From NCBI GenBank assembly GCA_026390575.1, contig JAPLFR010000007.1, positions 1 to 64,000 of the forward strand: a stretch of 64,000 bases of DNA. Direction: 5' to 3'. The translations under genes were made by a program, and so were the position numbers. The DNA is from Ignavibacteriales bacterium (GTDB lineage Bacteria > Bacteroidota > Ignavibacteria > UBA10030). Position 1 is the stretch's first letter. Every line of letters begins with the position of its first letter. This document shows positions 1 to 8,360 of the stretch, one piece after another. The notes beneath the pieces were generated by a model that was not told the DNA's origin, ran no database searches, and worked only from the letters and a program-made list of their open reading frames with translations.

Positions 1-86
1 ATGTACCAAAATGGAGTAGGGATTTTTACCTTATCAATCTTGATCTCGGTTGGCGTTTCGTATATTTTAGATATTTTAGTATACAT
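1..86 (-). CDS. Partial cassette gene (C25), cut by window edge
   Basis: Minus-strand frame opening at an ATG at 84-86 and staying open to base 1; the visible 28 residues begin MYTKISKIYETPTEIKID. It starts about 27 bp inside the attC core at 113-119, the usual place for a cassette gene. No family is recognisable and no clear ribosome binding site is seen. The rest of the gene and its own attC lie outside the window. Confidence 0.45.
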   Translation of the reverse strand, partial: MYTKISKIYETPTEIKIDKVKIPTPFWY

Positions 87-112
87 TTGTTATTCTAAAA
101 TGTTCCATTGCT

Positions 113-269
113 GGCTAACGGACTGGCGCTAAGCTGCGGCGCTGATAAGTTTCAATTTGCTGAAAACGAAACGAGTTCATGCTACCAACAGAATTATTAA
201 GAACGAATACTTTGCTCGCCATGTAAATTGTACCACGCTCATTCCGTCAGCTTGAGCGCCTGGTTAGGC
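113..269 (-). other. attC site of cassette C24
   Basis: 157 bp bounded by GGCTAAC (113-119) and GTTAGGC (263-269). Inner arms GGCGCTAAGCTG and CAGCTTGAGCGCC pair, with one unpaired G on the plus strand. Short attC type. Confidence 0.93.
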
Positions 270-278
270 AGCACAAGA

Positions 279-1148
279 TTATATTTTAAATAATTTACGT
301 GCTTCGAAATGTTCAATTATGCTTCCAATGGTTGATGAGAAAAGCTCGGGGGAACCAGTTGCGTTATGGATATCGATACTCAATTCACCATAGATTGTTC
401 TAAACGATTTAAACCTATCTTTGAAATCAATCGGGAGAGATTGAATATACATTTCTAAAGCCTCATCAGCTGACTTTGAATCATGAGTTTGTGAAACTGC
501 CCACTGTTCTATAAGTGTTCGCAATAGAAATATACCCGCTAATGTTTGACCTGATTGATGAGCAACTATGGCAGAAGAAAAGAATCGCTTAATTGATTTT
601 GGAATTTCGGTTGGGACTGTAATATGTTCAATAGGGGCACGACCGCACAAAATCAATTTAAGACCTTCCCGTCTGACTAAAAAAGCTTCTGGAACTGATT
701 TGCACGATTGACAAAGAAAGGTGAAGGCAAATACTTGAACAGTGATTCCATTTGAAAAAGAATAAATTTTATCAGTTGACGAATATCCTGCAAATAATTC
801 GTCAGATGAACGAGGATTAAATGCCTCAACTCTATTACACTTATGACAAAACAACTTAACGTCAGGCGTAACAAAAGGTATTCTCATATTAGTTGTATTA
901 CCGACTTGTTGAGAGCCAGTTGAGCCTGTAGACCAATTTAATCGAGTTCTTGAAATAAAATACTCATCGGCTCTTGCCTTCGCCTCTTTAGGAGCCAATA
1001 GCAATTCCAAATCCATTGGGAATTCAGCGATGACATTTTCACTTTGATATAGATGCTTGTTTTGAAACAAGGATTTCAAACTTAATGTAATTGAATGCGA
1101 GAAGTCGTCTTCTAATCTGGCGACGATTTTGGATGTTGTGTCTAACAT
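279..1148 (-). CDS. Zinc-ribbon protein with DUF4145-like C-terminus (cassette C24)
   Basis: A 289-residue soluble protein. Two CxxC pairs (C101/C104 and C146/C149) form a likely zinc ribbon separated by about 40 residues. The C-terminal third (about 195-289) contains AGIFLLRTLIEQWA and later IDIHNATG, which resembles DUF4145, an all-helical HEPN-related domain often found with restriction or other defence proteins. Start ATG at 1148 is supported by AAGGAT about 8 nt upstream. Single gene of cassette C24; its attC follows 10 bp after the stop. The family assignment comes from motif recall, not a search; function is unknown, and a nucleic-acid-related or defence role is inference. Confidence 0.8.
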   Translation of the reverse strand: MLDTTSKIVARLEDDFSHSITLSLKSLFQNKHLYQSENVIAEFPMDLELLLAPKEAKARADEYFISRTRLNWSTGSTGSQQVGNTTNMRIPFVTPDVKLFCHKCNRVEAFNPRSSDELFAGYSSTDKIYSFSNGITVQVFAFTFLCQSCKSVPEAFLVRREGLKLILCGRAPIEHITVPTEIPKSIKRFFSSAIVAHQSGQTLAGIFLLRTLIEQWAVSQTHDSKSADEALEMYIQSLPIDFKDRFKSFRTIYGELSIDIHNATGSPELFSSTIGSIIEHFEARKLFKI

Positions 1149-1164
1149 GTTTTATCCTTGTGCT

Positions 1165-1323
1165 GCCTAACGGACCGGCGCTAAGCTGCGGCGCTGATAA
1201 CTTTCGTAATTCACAGAACGAACTGAGTTCATGCTGATAATTAAATTATTAAGACTAAAAACCTATGCGCGCCAAGCGTAACGTACCCAGCTGGCAACCG
1301 TCAGCTTGAGCGCCTGGTTAGGC
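1165..1323 (-). other. attC site of cassette C23
   Basis: 159 bp, GCCTAAC (1165-1171) to GTTAGGC (1317-1323), arms GGCGCTAAGCTG / CAGCTTGAGCGCC. Short type. Confidence 0.95.
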
Positions 1324-1330
1324 AGCCACA

Positions 1331-1879
1331 TTATTGTTCAGGTTCCGGTTGAAAATTCGGTTGATGTTTTCCAACAATTGATCCGAATTCTGAGAGAATA
1401 GAGCCAACATCACTGGCAAATTGCATCCGTTTATTAACATCAAAATCAGATTCAAGTGTAGTATTTAGTTTGCTTACTATTTGTTTCATCTTAACAATTG
1501 TTGGATGATCCGATGAAAAAATACAACTCAAGTGATGAAGTGATTGTTTAAGTCCACGAGCAATAAATTCTTTATTGCCATTGCGAAATATTACGTCTAT
1601 CGTCCACATAAGATCATGCCCGACCCAAAAGATATTGGCAACATTTTGCCAGTTAGCTGGCTTATCGGGAATTGTGCTATCGGGAATGCTTAGATTGGCT
1701 GGCTTAGATTTATTGGATAAGTCAAATTGTACATTGCCAATTGTGGCAGAGGTAAGCTTTTCTCTCACCGTGGCCAAAAATACACTTATATCTTTTTTTA
1801 GATATAAGAAGATAATAAAGATAACCAATGGCCAAGAAATATCTTTTATGAATGTTAAAATAGGAATTACATGTTCCAT
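1331..1879 (-). CDS. Membrane-anchored protein of unknown function (cassette C23)
   Basis: 182 residues. One hydrophobic segment near the N-terminus (about residues 5-27, IPILTFIKDISWPLVIFII) is followed by basic residues and a soluble, mostly helical domain, so the bulk is probably cytoplasmic. No family recognised. ATG at 1879 has an AAGGGA-like site about 11 nt upstream. The stop lies 8 bp from the attC core. A plus-strand frame also crosses this region but runs into the neighbouring attC and is taken as chance. Confidence 0.75.
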   Translation of the reverse strand: MEHVIPILTFIKDISWPLVIFIIFLYLKKDISVFLATVREKLTSATIGNVQFDLSNKSKPANLSIPDSTIPDKPANWQNVANIFWVGHDLMWTIDVIFRNGNKEFIARGLKQSLHHLSCIFSSDHPTIVKMKQIVSKLNTTLESDFDVNKRMQFASDVGSILSEFGSIVGKHQPNFQPEPEQ

Positions 1880-1908
1880 AGAATTGTATCCCTTTCTTTT
1901 GAGTGGCT

Positions 1909-2066
1909 GCCTAACGGACCGGCGCTAAGCTGCGGCGCTGAGAACTTTCAACATGCACCTAAGGAAGTGAGTTCATGCTGAAAAAGAAATTGTTAAGAAT
2001 AAAACCTATGCTCGCCATGTTTAACGTACCCGGCTGGCAACCGTCAGCTTGAGCGCCTGGTTAGGC
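1909..2066 (-). other. attC site of cassette C22
   Basis: 158 bp, GCCTAAC (1909-1915) to GTTAGGC (2060-2066), arms GGCGCT/AGCGCC. Short type. Confidence 0.95.
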
Positions 2067-2073
2067 CGCAATA

Positions 2074-2577
2074 TCAATTTAACGTATACAAACATCCAAC
2101 ATCAATAAATATCTTCAGATAAGGCCTATCAGAATCTTTAAATATTGTTTTAGTACAATAGCCGCCACAGAAAAATAATCGGAACTTAGAACTAAGAACG
2201 GCATCAAATCCAATATTTAAATTAATTTCTTCGGCTAGTTCTCGAGAAACAAAAAACAAATCTAAGGAATAATCAAATAAATACTGGATGCGGGCAATTG
2301 GAGTTATTGTGGAATTGGGAAAAAGATAAAAACTTAAAGATCCACCAACACTTGGATACATGAAATATCCTAAAATTTCTAAGTTTAGTTCAACTGAAAC
2401 AAATTTGGTTAATGAATACATAATACCGCCATGAAAAGCGTCTGTTCGCAAGCCGCCAATGGCATTAAACTGTCCTTGTGGGCGAAGGATAGAATCTGCA
2501 TTAGACGATTGTGCAAAGCCACCAGATGTTGAAATGGCAACAAATATTGCGAGAACGATAATTATTTTTCTTATCAT
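2074..2577 (-). CDS. Exported small beta-barrel-like protein (cassette C22)
   Basis: 167 residues with a signal peptide (MIRKIIIVLAIFVAIS then GGFAQ, cleavage near residue 22). The mature part alternates hydrophobic and polar residues, as in an outer-membrane or lipocalin-like barrel (for example GGIMYSLTKFVSVELNLEI). No family recognised. ATG at 2577, no clear Shine-Dalgarno. Single gene of its cassette. A periplasmic or outer-membrane location is inference from the signal peptide and strand pattern. Confidence 0.72.
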   Translation of the reverse strand: MIRKIIIVLAIFVAISTSGGFAQSSNADSILRPQGQFNAIGGLRTDAFHGGIMYSLTKFVSVELNLEILGYFMYPSVGGSLSFYLFPNSTITPIARIQYLFDYSLDLFFVSRELAEEINLNIGFDAVLSSKFRLFFCGGYCTKTIFKDSDRPYLKIFIDVGCLYTLN

Positions 2578-2589
2578 GTTTTTATTGCG

Positions 2590-2747
2590 GCCTAACGGAC
2601 CGGCGCTAAGCTGCGGCGCTGATAACTTTCAACATGCAGCCAGCGAAGTGAGTTCACGCTGATAATTTTATTATTAAGAACGAAACCGTTACTCGCCATG
2701 TTTAACGTACCCAGCTGGCAACCGTCAGCTTGAGCGCCTGGTTAGGG
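2590..2747 (-). other. attC site of cassette C21
   Basis: 158 bp, GCCTAAC (2590-2596) to GTTAGGG (2741-2747). The GGG variant matches the other end of its cassette (CCCTAAC at 3183-3189), as expected for an intact cassette. Confidence 0.95.
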
Positions 2748-2755
2748 CGCACAAA

Positions 2756-3154
2756 TTAATTTATTGTAAATGTAATTGTATCTGAATAAATATCTTGTGT
2801 CATCGTTTGTAATAGCATATGGACAGAAAATGAACCCGCATAAGGGAAATATAAGGTATCTATATAAGTTCTCTTTGCTGGAATAGGTGGATAACCCGAT
2901 AACCAATAAGGAATCACAGTTAATCCCGGACCGCCAATAACGAACATGTCCGGAGTATGCATTGTTGTTGTGTCTGTATATGCATTAAATGTACCAGTTA
3001 AAATGATATTGCACGGCGATGTACCCGAGGTAGCATTTGCTCTCAATGATAAGGCTCTTGTCGGTTGATTAATACTGGGGTTGGTAGCGTTATCTTTACA
3101 AGCAAAAGAAACAATGATGAAAACCATTACGATCGCTTCTTTTACAATTTTCAT
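2756..3154 (-). CDS. Small lipoprotein (cassette C21)
   Basis: About 132 residues. Lipoprotein signal peptide MKIVKEAIVMVFIIVSFAC with the lipid-carrying Cys at the end of the hydrophobic stretch. The mature part (SPCNIILTGTF.. YAGSFSVHMLL) resembles an immunoglobulin/PKD-like beta fold. The ATG at 3154 is preferred over an in-frame GTG at 3163 because AAGGTGGGA lies just upstream of the ATG. No homologue recognised. An envelope anchor or adhesin role would be speculation. Confidence 0.7.
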   Translation of the reverse strand: MKIVKEAIVMVFIIVSFACKDNATNPSINQPTRALSLRANATSGTSPCNIILTGTFNAYTDTTTMHTPDMFVIGGPGLTVIPYWLSGYPPIPAKRTYIDTLYFPYAGSFSVHMLLQTMTQDIYSDTITFTIN

Positions 3155-3182
3155 ACTTCCCACCTTTGCTATTGTTTGTGCG

Positions 3183-3338
3183 CCCTAACGGATGGCGCAT
3201 AAGCTGCACCGCTGATAACTTTCAATATTCACAAAACGAAACGAGTTCATGCTAAATGGTTACTATTAAGAACAAGACCTATGCTCGCCATGCTTAACGT
3301 ACCACGCTCATCGTGTCAGCTTGATGCGCTGGTTAGGC
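3183..3338 (-). other. attC site of cassette C20
   Basis: 156 bp, CCCTAAC (3183-3189) to GTTAGGC (3332-3338). Arms are the GCGCAT/ATGCGC variant, changed on both sides. Confidence 0.93.
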
Positions 3339-3351
3339 GGCTATCTCCATT

Positions 3352-3867
3352 CTAAAATAATTTATCTTTCTGAAAGAGCCTTAACCGTGTCGAGTCATCT
3401 AGGCTGTTAAGATACTTCTTCAATTGAACTGTGTCACCTTTTTGACTTAACAGTTCTCTCTTGAAATGGTAACCTTGAATGTTTGATGGATCAATTGTAA
3501 TGGCATTGTTAAGATCTGCCAATGATGCGTTAGGATCAGCTCGGTGCAACATTCGGTCCAACGCTCTGCCTATGTATGCAATCGCCAGAGACTTCGCAGT
3601 CAATTCTATGTACTTTGATAAATCTGCCTCTAGGGGCACTGGATTGGATGTTTTGTTAGCTATAAGGGCTCTTTCAAGGTGTGCCTGAGCATTGGTAGAA
3701 TCAAGCTCAATCGCATGATTGAAATTGCTAACGGCTTGATCGTATTTATGGTTTATCACATCAGTCCGGCCAGCCTGGAGAAAATCATCACTACTGCGCG
3801 AACATCCCGAAGCAATTATAACTGCAAGCGCAAAGAATAATTGAGAAATAATGATTTTTAGTTTCAT
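3352..3867 (-). CDS. TPR-repeat lipoprotein (cassette C20)
   Basis: 171 residues. Lipobox IIASGC near residue 22 marks a lipoprotein. The mature region carries tetratricopeptide-like repeats: AGRTDVINHKYDQAVSNFNH, followed by AIELDSTNAQAHLERALIAN and AITIDPSNIQGYHFKRELL. TPR lipoproteins usually hold protein complexes together at the envelope. ATG at 3867 has AGAGG about 7 nt upstream. Single gene of its cassette, with no partner in the neighbouring cassettes. Confidence 0.82.
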   Translation of the reverse strand: MKLKIIISQLFFALAVIIASGCSRSSDDFLQAGRTDVINHKYDQAVSNFNHAIELDSTNAQAHLERALIANKTSNPVPLEADLSKYIELTAKSLAIAYIGRALDRMLHRADPNASLADLNNAITIDPSNIQGYHFKRELLSQKGDTVQLKKYLNSLDDSTRLRLFQKDKLF

Positions 3868-3907
3868 GATAACCTCTTGTGGTGATAGATTAAAATGTTT
3901 ATTAGCC

Positions 3908-4065
3908 GCCTAACGGACCGGCGCTAAGCTGCGGCGCTGATAAATTTTAAGTTGCTGAATACGAAATGAGTTCATGCTGAAAAAGAAATTAATAAGACTA
4001 AAACCTATGCGCGCCATGCTTAACGTACTCAGCTGGCAACAGTCAGCTTGAGCGCCGGGTTAGGC
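3908..4065 (-). other. attC site of cassette C19
   Basis: 158 bp, GCCTAAC (3908-3914) to GTTAGGC (4059-4065), arms GGCGCT/AGCGCC. Short type. Confidence 0.95.
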
Positions 4066-4073
4066 GGCTACAG

Positions 4074-4805
4074 TTACTTTATGAATAACATAGCCTTAGA
4101 AAGAGATATACTCTGAGTCTTAAGGATATAAAAATAAATTCCACTACAACAACCATGTGCATTCCAGATGAGGGAATGAGGTCCCATTGGTAATTCTTTG
4201 TCGATCAATTTGTTGATAACTCGTCCATGCACGTCGCAAACGATCATGGAAACATGAGTTCGCGCTGGTAAATAAAATGAAATTTGAGTGGATGGATTAA
4301 ATGGATTGGGATAATTTTGATAGAGAATATAATTTGAAGGTAGCGATATTGGATTATCGACATTTGATGGAATCTCATTAATAAGCATGATAGTCATCAA
4401 TGGTCTGTTCAACGAATTATTGTAAAATACGAGTGAATCCGATTGAGCTGCATTGTTAACGGAAAGTTTCGTGACCGGAGGCATATACTGAAAAATAAAC
4501 AACGCGGAATCAGATGGAAGTATAGTAGTCCGGGAATTTATTCTAAACTGATACCTAAGATTCCCAATCTTCTTGACGCTGTCATGAGAGCTTACAGAGA
4601 AAAGATAATTTCGATAAGAAGAACTGAATATTTGTACTGAGTCTATCGATAGTGTGCGAGTGCCGGAATTGTACACATGTATAGTATCAATAAACTTTGG
4701 ATAAAACGGATATTTCGATGGAAAATTGAGCGTGTCTTTTGATAAAGTTACGATTTGCCCAAAAGACACTGTTGTATACAGGAGGATAGCAAAAGCTGTT
4801 TTCAT
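4074..4805 (-). CDS. T9SS-sorted secreted protein (cassette C19)
   Basis: About 243 residues. Signal peptide MKTAFAILLYTTVSFGQ. The middle part has an Ig-like/DUF1573-like pattern (DTIHVYNSGTRTLSIDSVQI). The C-terminal ~80 residues are a T9SS type A sorting domain: LYQNYPNPFNPSTQISFYLP, then VHGRVINKLIDKEL, ending CSGIYFYILKTQ..AMLFIK. The protein should cross the outer membrane by T9SS and stay on the surface or be released. The ATG at 4805 places the signal peptide at the N-terminus; an in-frame GTG at 4820 is the alternative. Encoded in a mobile cassette, so its export depends on the host T9SS. Confidence 0.85.
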   Translation of the reverse strand: MKTAFAILLYTTVSFGQIVTLSKDTLNFPSKYPFYPKFIDTIHVYNSGTRTLSIDSVQIFSSSYRNYLFSVSSHDSVKKIGNLRYQFRINSRTTILPSDSALFIFQYMPPVTKLSVNNAAQSDSLVFYNNSLNRPLMTIMLINEIPSNVDNPISLPSNYILYQNYPNPFNPSTQISFYLPARTHVSMIVCDVHGRVINKLIDKELPMGPHSLIWNAHGCCSGIYFYILKTQSISLSKAMLFIK

Positions 4806-4835
4806 TTTATTCACATCCACAAAATTAATGTAGCC

Positions 4836-4993
4836 GCCTAACGGACAGGCGCTAAGCTGCGGCGTTGATAAGTATCAACATGCACCCAAGGAAGTGAGTT
4901 CATACTGAAAGAGAAATTATTAAGACTAAAATCTATACTCGCCATGCGTAACGTACCCAGCTGGCAACCGTCAGCTTGAGCGCCTGGTTAGGC
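4836..4993 (-). other. attC site of cassette C18
   Basis: 158 bp, GCCTAAC (4836-4842) to GTTAGGC (4987-4993), arms GGCGCT/AGCGCC. Short type. Confidence 0.95.
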
Positions 4994-4996
4994 CGC

Positions 4997-5296
4997 TTAC
5001 TTTAATTTCAATTTGGGAATGTCTTTAAGCATATGTAAAATGGAATCTGGTAATATATGCTGCAATGAATCATTCCAAAATAATGTTTTCTGGTTTGGTA
5101 TCGATTTGCCGCCGACCATTGGCATATGATCTCGATTTCCCTTTTCAATGGGAGTTATTTGTATAAAGTAATACTGCCCATTGAATGGAACTTTAGTAAT
5201 AATATTCAATGATGAAGTGTCTTTCTGTTTTTCCTCACCAGTACATAAAGAAATGCTATTAATAAGTGTTACAAGAACAAAAGCGATATACTTCAT
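4997..5296 (-). CDS. Small exported protein (cassette C18)
   Basis: 99 residues with an N-terminal hydrophobic signal (MKYIAFVLVTLINSISLC). The Cys at 18 could be a lipidation site, although SLC is a poor lipobox. The remainder is polar and Lys-rich at the end (KDIPKLKLK). AAGGAT lies about 8 nt before the ATG at 5296. No family recognised. Only 3 bp separate the stop from the attC core, so the cassette is tightly packed. Confidence 0.7.
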   Translation of the reverse strand: MKYIAFVLVTLINSISLCTGEEKQKDTSSLNIITKVPFNGQYYFIQITPIEKGNRDHMPMVGGKSIPNQKTLFWNDSLQHILPDSILHMLKDIPKLKLK

Positions 5297-5318
5297 AATT
5301 TATCCTTTCAGTAAGCGG

Positions 5319-5476
5319 CCTAACGGACTGCGCATAAGCTGCGGCGTTGATAAGTTTCGTGATGCAACCAACGAAATGAGTTCATGCTGTATTTTTTTTT
5401 GTTGTTGCACCCGACCGTTACTCGCCATGTTTAACGTACTCAGCTGGCAACCGTCAGCTTGATGCGCTGGTTAGGC
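5319..5476 (-). other. attC site of cassette C17
   Basis: 158 bp, GCCTAAC (5319-5325) to GTTAGGC (5470-5476), GCGCAT/ATGCGC arms. Nearly identical to the attC at 16807-16961, apart from a T-rich stretch in the loop. Confidence 0.94.
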
Positions 5477-5619
5477 CGAAATTATAATTGGTGAACCTTA
5501 CCTGAATTAAAATACAAATCTTTGCAAAGACTTTATCAACTTTAATTTTTCTGACACGGGCAACTTTTTGATGACCGCGATACTTCCCTCAACCACAAAA
5601 AACACACACCGCACGTGCG
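5477..5619 (-). other. Gene-less cassette C17 body
   Basis: 143 bp without a convincing gene. It is almost identical to the body of cassette C4 (16962-17132), which has about 28 extra bases in the middle. Read on the minus strand it starts with GCACGTGCGGTG and ends with a short frame encoding PVSEKLKLIKSLQRFVF then stop, shared with C4 and similar to the tail of C5. It could be a decayed gene, a tiny peptide, or a regulatory or RNA cassette. Confidence 0.75.
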
Positions 5620-5850
5620 GCCTAACGGAACGCGGCTAAGCTGCCGCGTGACCTGCCTGCGTGCCGTAGGCACTACGGCAGGCAGGCCAATTTAAATTAA
5701 CCACAAAACGAAACGAGTTTACGCTAATAACCAAATTTAATTTACTCACCCAACGAGGTACTGAAAAGTTAATTAAATAAACGTCAACCCACCATTCGCA
5801 ATGTAAATTGCTCCCACGCTCATTCGGTCAGCTTGAGCCGCTGGTTAGGC
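5620..5850 (-). other. attC site of cassette C16, with hairpin insertion
   Basis: 231 bp, GCCTAAC (5620-5626) to GTTAGGC (5844-5850), arms GCGGCT/AGCCGC. It is a long-type site with about 35 extra bases at 5652-5686 that form an inverted repeat (CCTGCCTG .. CAGGCAGG). Confidence 0.92.
5652..5686. repeat. Palindromic insertion in attC
   Basis: Inverted repeat CCTGCCTG..CCGTAG / CTACGGCAGGCAGG with a 3-nt loop and a 4-nt bulge, lying between GTGACC and AATTT of an otherwise normal long attC. Its ends match the perfect palindrome at 23810-23829, so it probably belongs to the same short palindromic repeat family. Confidence 0.75.
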
Positions 5851-5866
5851 GGTGCTGGTCGATGAA

Positions 5867-6853
5867 TCACAGAGCAACGATCCAAGATTTCCAACTTTCG
5901 ACGCTGAATCCATAATCTTTATTAGCAAGTTGTACAAGCAAACGATGGGCAACCTGTCGCTCATTCGCACGATTTGCTTTTAGATAAGCCAACAAGAGAT
6001 TACCGCCACCTCGTAATAGCGGTATAGCAAGTTTAGGCGACACTCGGGTATTCGTAAGGATTTCTAAAGTTCCAGTGAATGCGAAGAGATTCGTTCCATC
6101 TAGCAACGAACGAAGTGAAGAAATCACTGGATACCAATCAACTGTACGCGGTGATGTTTTGGCTTGTCCTAGTAAGATACTATTTGCGATTCCTGAGACT
6201 CGACCATCAGGATCACGAAGGGCATCAGAGAGTTCCCACCAAGTTGAATCTACATCAAAAAAATTTGCAAGAACAGCAGATGCAAGAAGACGGTTTTTAT
6301 GATTCCCATCGGATCGCAATGCTCGAAAGGCAATTTGCTGGTCAGCAATGCTATTATATTGTTCAATAGTATTCCAAACTTCTCGAACGATAGCAGAATC
6401 GGCAAAATTACTAACCAAAGAATAAATCGTGTCTACCGATCGTGAGGGATAGAATTGCAAAGCCATGAAGAAATCGTTTTGGTGAGAATTGAATAACTCA
6501 AATGCCTTTGACCACTTTTGAATGAGTGCTAAAGTATCTCGAAAAGGTTCTTTGTATTTAACAAGAGATGAATAACTGGGTTCAACAACAGTGATGATAG
6601 TATAAGGTTTGCCACCATCAAAGAATACACAAACACTAGCGTCAGGAAAACCTAGCTTGAATCGAAGATCAGCTGCACATGCTCCGAATGGCTTATCGGG
6701 TTCAAGTGCTGAGAGAGTGTCGAGTAGCTTCTGAGGAGACCAAGAACTTAATCCGATGAATTCAACTTGACCCTTTGACGTTTGCAATACTTGGGAATAT
6801 GAAATGCTAATCGTGAAGCAAGCAATTGCGAGAACAAGTTTTAATGATTGCAC
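5867..6853 (-). CDS. Exported HEAT-like protein (cassette C16)
   Basis: 328 residues. Signal peptide MQSLKLVLAIACFTISISYS. The C-terminal half is helical with HEAT-like repeats (NRLLASAVLANFF, DALRDPDGRVSGIANSILLG, PLLRGGGNLLLAYLKAN). The N-terminal part (about 20-110) is a mixed fold with two Cys. The first codon is GTG at 6853, backed by AAGGAG about 9 nt upstream, so GTG rather than a later ATG is the likely start. Probably periplasmic or secreted; function unknown. Confidence 0.78.
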   Translation of the reverse strand: MQSLKLVLAIACFTISISYSQVLQTSKGQVEFIGLSSWSPQKLLDTLSALEPDKPFGACAADLRFKLGFPDASVCVFFDGGKPYTIITVVEPSYSSLVKYKEPFRDTLALIQKWSKAFELFNSHQNDFFMALQFYPSRSVDTIYSLVSNFADSAIVREVWNTIEQYNSIADQQIAFRALRSDGNHKNRLLASAVLANFFDVDSTWWELSDALRDPDGRVSGIANSILLGQAKTSPRTVDWYPVISSLRSLLDGTNLFAFTGTLEILTNTRVSPKLAIPLLRGGGNLLLAYLKANRANERQVAHRLLVQLANKDYGFSVESWKSWIVAL

Positions 6854-6880
6854 TTTATTACTCTCCTTTCCACCAGCACC

Positions 6881-7076
6881 GCCTAACGGACCGGCGCTAA
6901 GCTGCGGCGCTGATAATTTTCAAATTGTTGAAAACGAAACGAGTTCATGCTGATAACCAAATTAAATGTTCCCAACCAACGAGGTACTGAAAAGTTAATT
7001 ATAAAAACTTAAACCCACCATTCGCCATGCTTAACGTACCCGGCTGGCAACCGTCGGCTTGAGCGCCTGGTTAGGC
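6881..7076 (-). other. attC site of cassette C15
   Basis: 196 bp, GCCTAAC (6881-6887) to GTTAGGC (7070-7076), GGCGCT/AGCGCC arms. Long type with AACGAGGTACTGAAAAGTTA in the loop. It supplies the stop codon of the C15 gene. Confidence 0.94.
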
Positions 7077-7691
7077 GGGCGTTGATTTATATTGCTCTCC
7101 GAGAGCGATCAACTGACTTTGGATATGAAAAACGATCTCTTCCATCTTCAACTCATCAATGAATATATTGTTATTGTATTTAAACCACTTAAGTACCTCG
7201 CATTTGTCAATATCTTGTAATGCAATACCATTGTGATGAACAATTGAACGACGCAAAATTCTTAGGTCACCCATTACAGTGACAAGTAATGCTTCTTTTT
7301 TTAATCCAAGAGAATTCGCAATTTCAGATCTGTAGTAGTCCTCCCAGTATTGATATATGCTAACAATACACATATTGCCAATAAACTTATAATTGTTCCC
7401 TCCTTTATCATTACGCTGCTTGTATTCACCTTGAGTGCATCGATGCAAAATCACCGAACCGGGGAGATTAGGATTGCCTTTTCCGTACATGAAATCAATA
7501 GAATCAAGGTGCTCAATTGTCATTAATTCGGGAGAATCTTTAAAGAGCGATAGAGATTTTTGTTGACCCTCGATAAATTCTTTCCTAACAGTATAAAATC
7601 CTCTGATCGAATCGAGATAAACACCGTAAATAGAATGAACAACGTCAAGAAATTGTTCGATCGAAGCATTTATATTTTCAAATGTTTCCAT
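7071..7691 (-). CDS. Possible HEPN-fold protein (cassette C15)
   Basis: About 206 residues, soluble and helical. The segment GDLRILRRSIVHHNGIALQD (near residue 150) fits the R-x4-6-H signature of HEPN-type nucleases and their relatives, and flanking helices are consistent, but the assignment rests on this motif alone. The ATG at 7691 is preferred; an upstream in-frame ATG at 7763 lies inside the neighbouring attC. The stop codon TAA is part of the attC core (GCC TAA C). No Shine-Dalgarno is visible. If HEPN, an RNase or RNA-binding role in defence or toxin-antitoxin biology is possible. Confidence 0.72.
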   Translation of the reverse strand: METFENINASIEQFLDVVHSIYGVYLDSIRGFYTVRKEFIEGQQKSLSLFKDSPELMTIEHLDSIDFMYGKGNPNLPGSVILHRCTQGEYKQRNDKGGNNYKFIGNMCIVSIYQYWEDYYRSEIANSLGLKKEALLVTVMGDLRILRRSIVHHNGIALQDIDKCEVLKWFKYNNNIFIDELKMEEIVFHIQSQLIALGEQYKSTPA

Positions 7692-7709
7692 ATATGATAA
7701 ATCTAGCCC

Positions 7710-7943
7710 GCCTAACGGACTGCAACTAAGCTGCAGCGTGACCAATTTTCTATTTGCACCCACCGAAACAAGTTCATGCTATAAACCAAATTAATACGTA
7801 TCAAAGTTATAGGTACTAAGAACTGAATAATAAAAATGATAACCCACCACCAGCCATGCTTAACGTACTAGCCCGCCGACAATTGCTTTTTAGAAATGCC
7901 GGCGGGCGACGCTCATCTCGTCAGCTTGAGTTGCTGGTTATGC
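7710..7943 (-). other. attC site of cassette C14, with hairpin insertion
   Basis: 234 bp, GCCTAAC (7710-7716) to GTTATGC (7937-7943). Arms GCAACT/AGTTGC are a unique, fully compensated pair. Long type plus a 37-bp palindromic insertion at 7871-7907. Confidence 0.92.
7871..7907. repeat. 37-bp palindromic insertion in attC
   Basis: GCCCGCCG (7871-7878) and CGGCGGGC (7900-7907) flank ACAATTGCTTTTTAG. The same 37-bp element sits in the attC at 9547-9740 (9668-9704) at the same relative place. Confidence 0.85.
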
Positions 7944-8188
7944 CAAACAACTTTCAATGTACTTCCAGTGGTCGAAACACAGAGACCGATATTCTCAATA
8001 TGCACTCAACGCAATAGATTGTTGCGCGTGCGGTGCGCTTTTTAATAACTGCACCCCACTTTCCAAGAACGATGCCATTTTTGAAAACGTAACTCTACTT
8101 TTTATATCCACCTCGATGAGCGGAAGTGAACCCTCAAAGTATTTTGGAACTTGCCCTGAAAAACAATTTTATGCGCACCGTGCGCGCG
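7944..8188 (-). pseudogene. Cassette C14 body: IR-bounded module, no intact gene
   Basis: Contains a 164-bp module (8024-8187) bounded by GCGCGTGCGGTGCGC (8024-8038) and GCGCACCGTGCGCGC (8173-8187). It aligns without gaps to a 164-bp module in C5 (16642-16805). C5 has an open frame through the module, but the matching frame here is broken by stops. A plus-strand frame of 83 codons runs into the next attC and is not convincing. Either a decayed relative of the C5 gene or a non-coding element whose ends matter more than its coding capacity. Confidence 0.55.
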
Positions 8189-8347
8189 GCATAACGGACT
8201 GCGGCTAAGCTGCCGCGTGACCAACTTTCAAAATACACAAAACGAAACAAGTTCATGCTGAATACTTTATTATTAAGAACCAGAACCTCTGCTCGCCATG
8301 CTTAACGTACCCACGCTCATCCGGTCAGCTTGAGCCGATGGTTAGGT
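8189..8347 (-). other. attC site of cassette C13
   Basis: 159 bp, GCATAAC (8189-8195) to GTTAGGT (8341-8347), arms CGGCT/AGCCG. The GGT variant matches ACCTAAC at the far end of its cassette (9547-9553). Confidence 0.93.
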
Positions 8348-8360
8348 GGCGTTTGCATGG

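Noticed and set aside
1575-1928. Plus-strand frame of 117 codons over cassette C23
   Set aside because: It runs into the attC core and overlaps the better-supported minus-strand gene with its ribosome binding site and membrane segment.
7957-8208. Plus-strand frame of 83 codons in cassette C14
   Set aside because: Ends inside the neighbouring attC, has no ribosome binding site or family, and covers the IR-bounded module.
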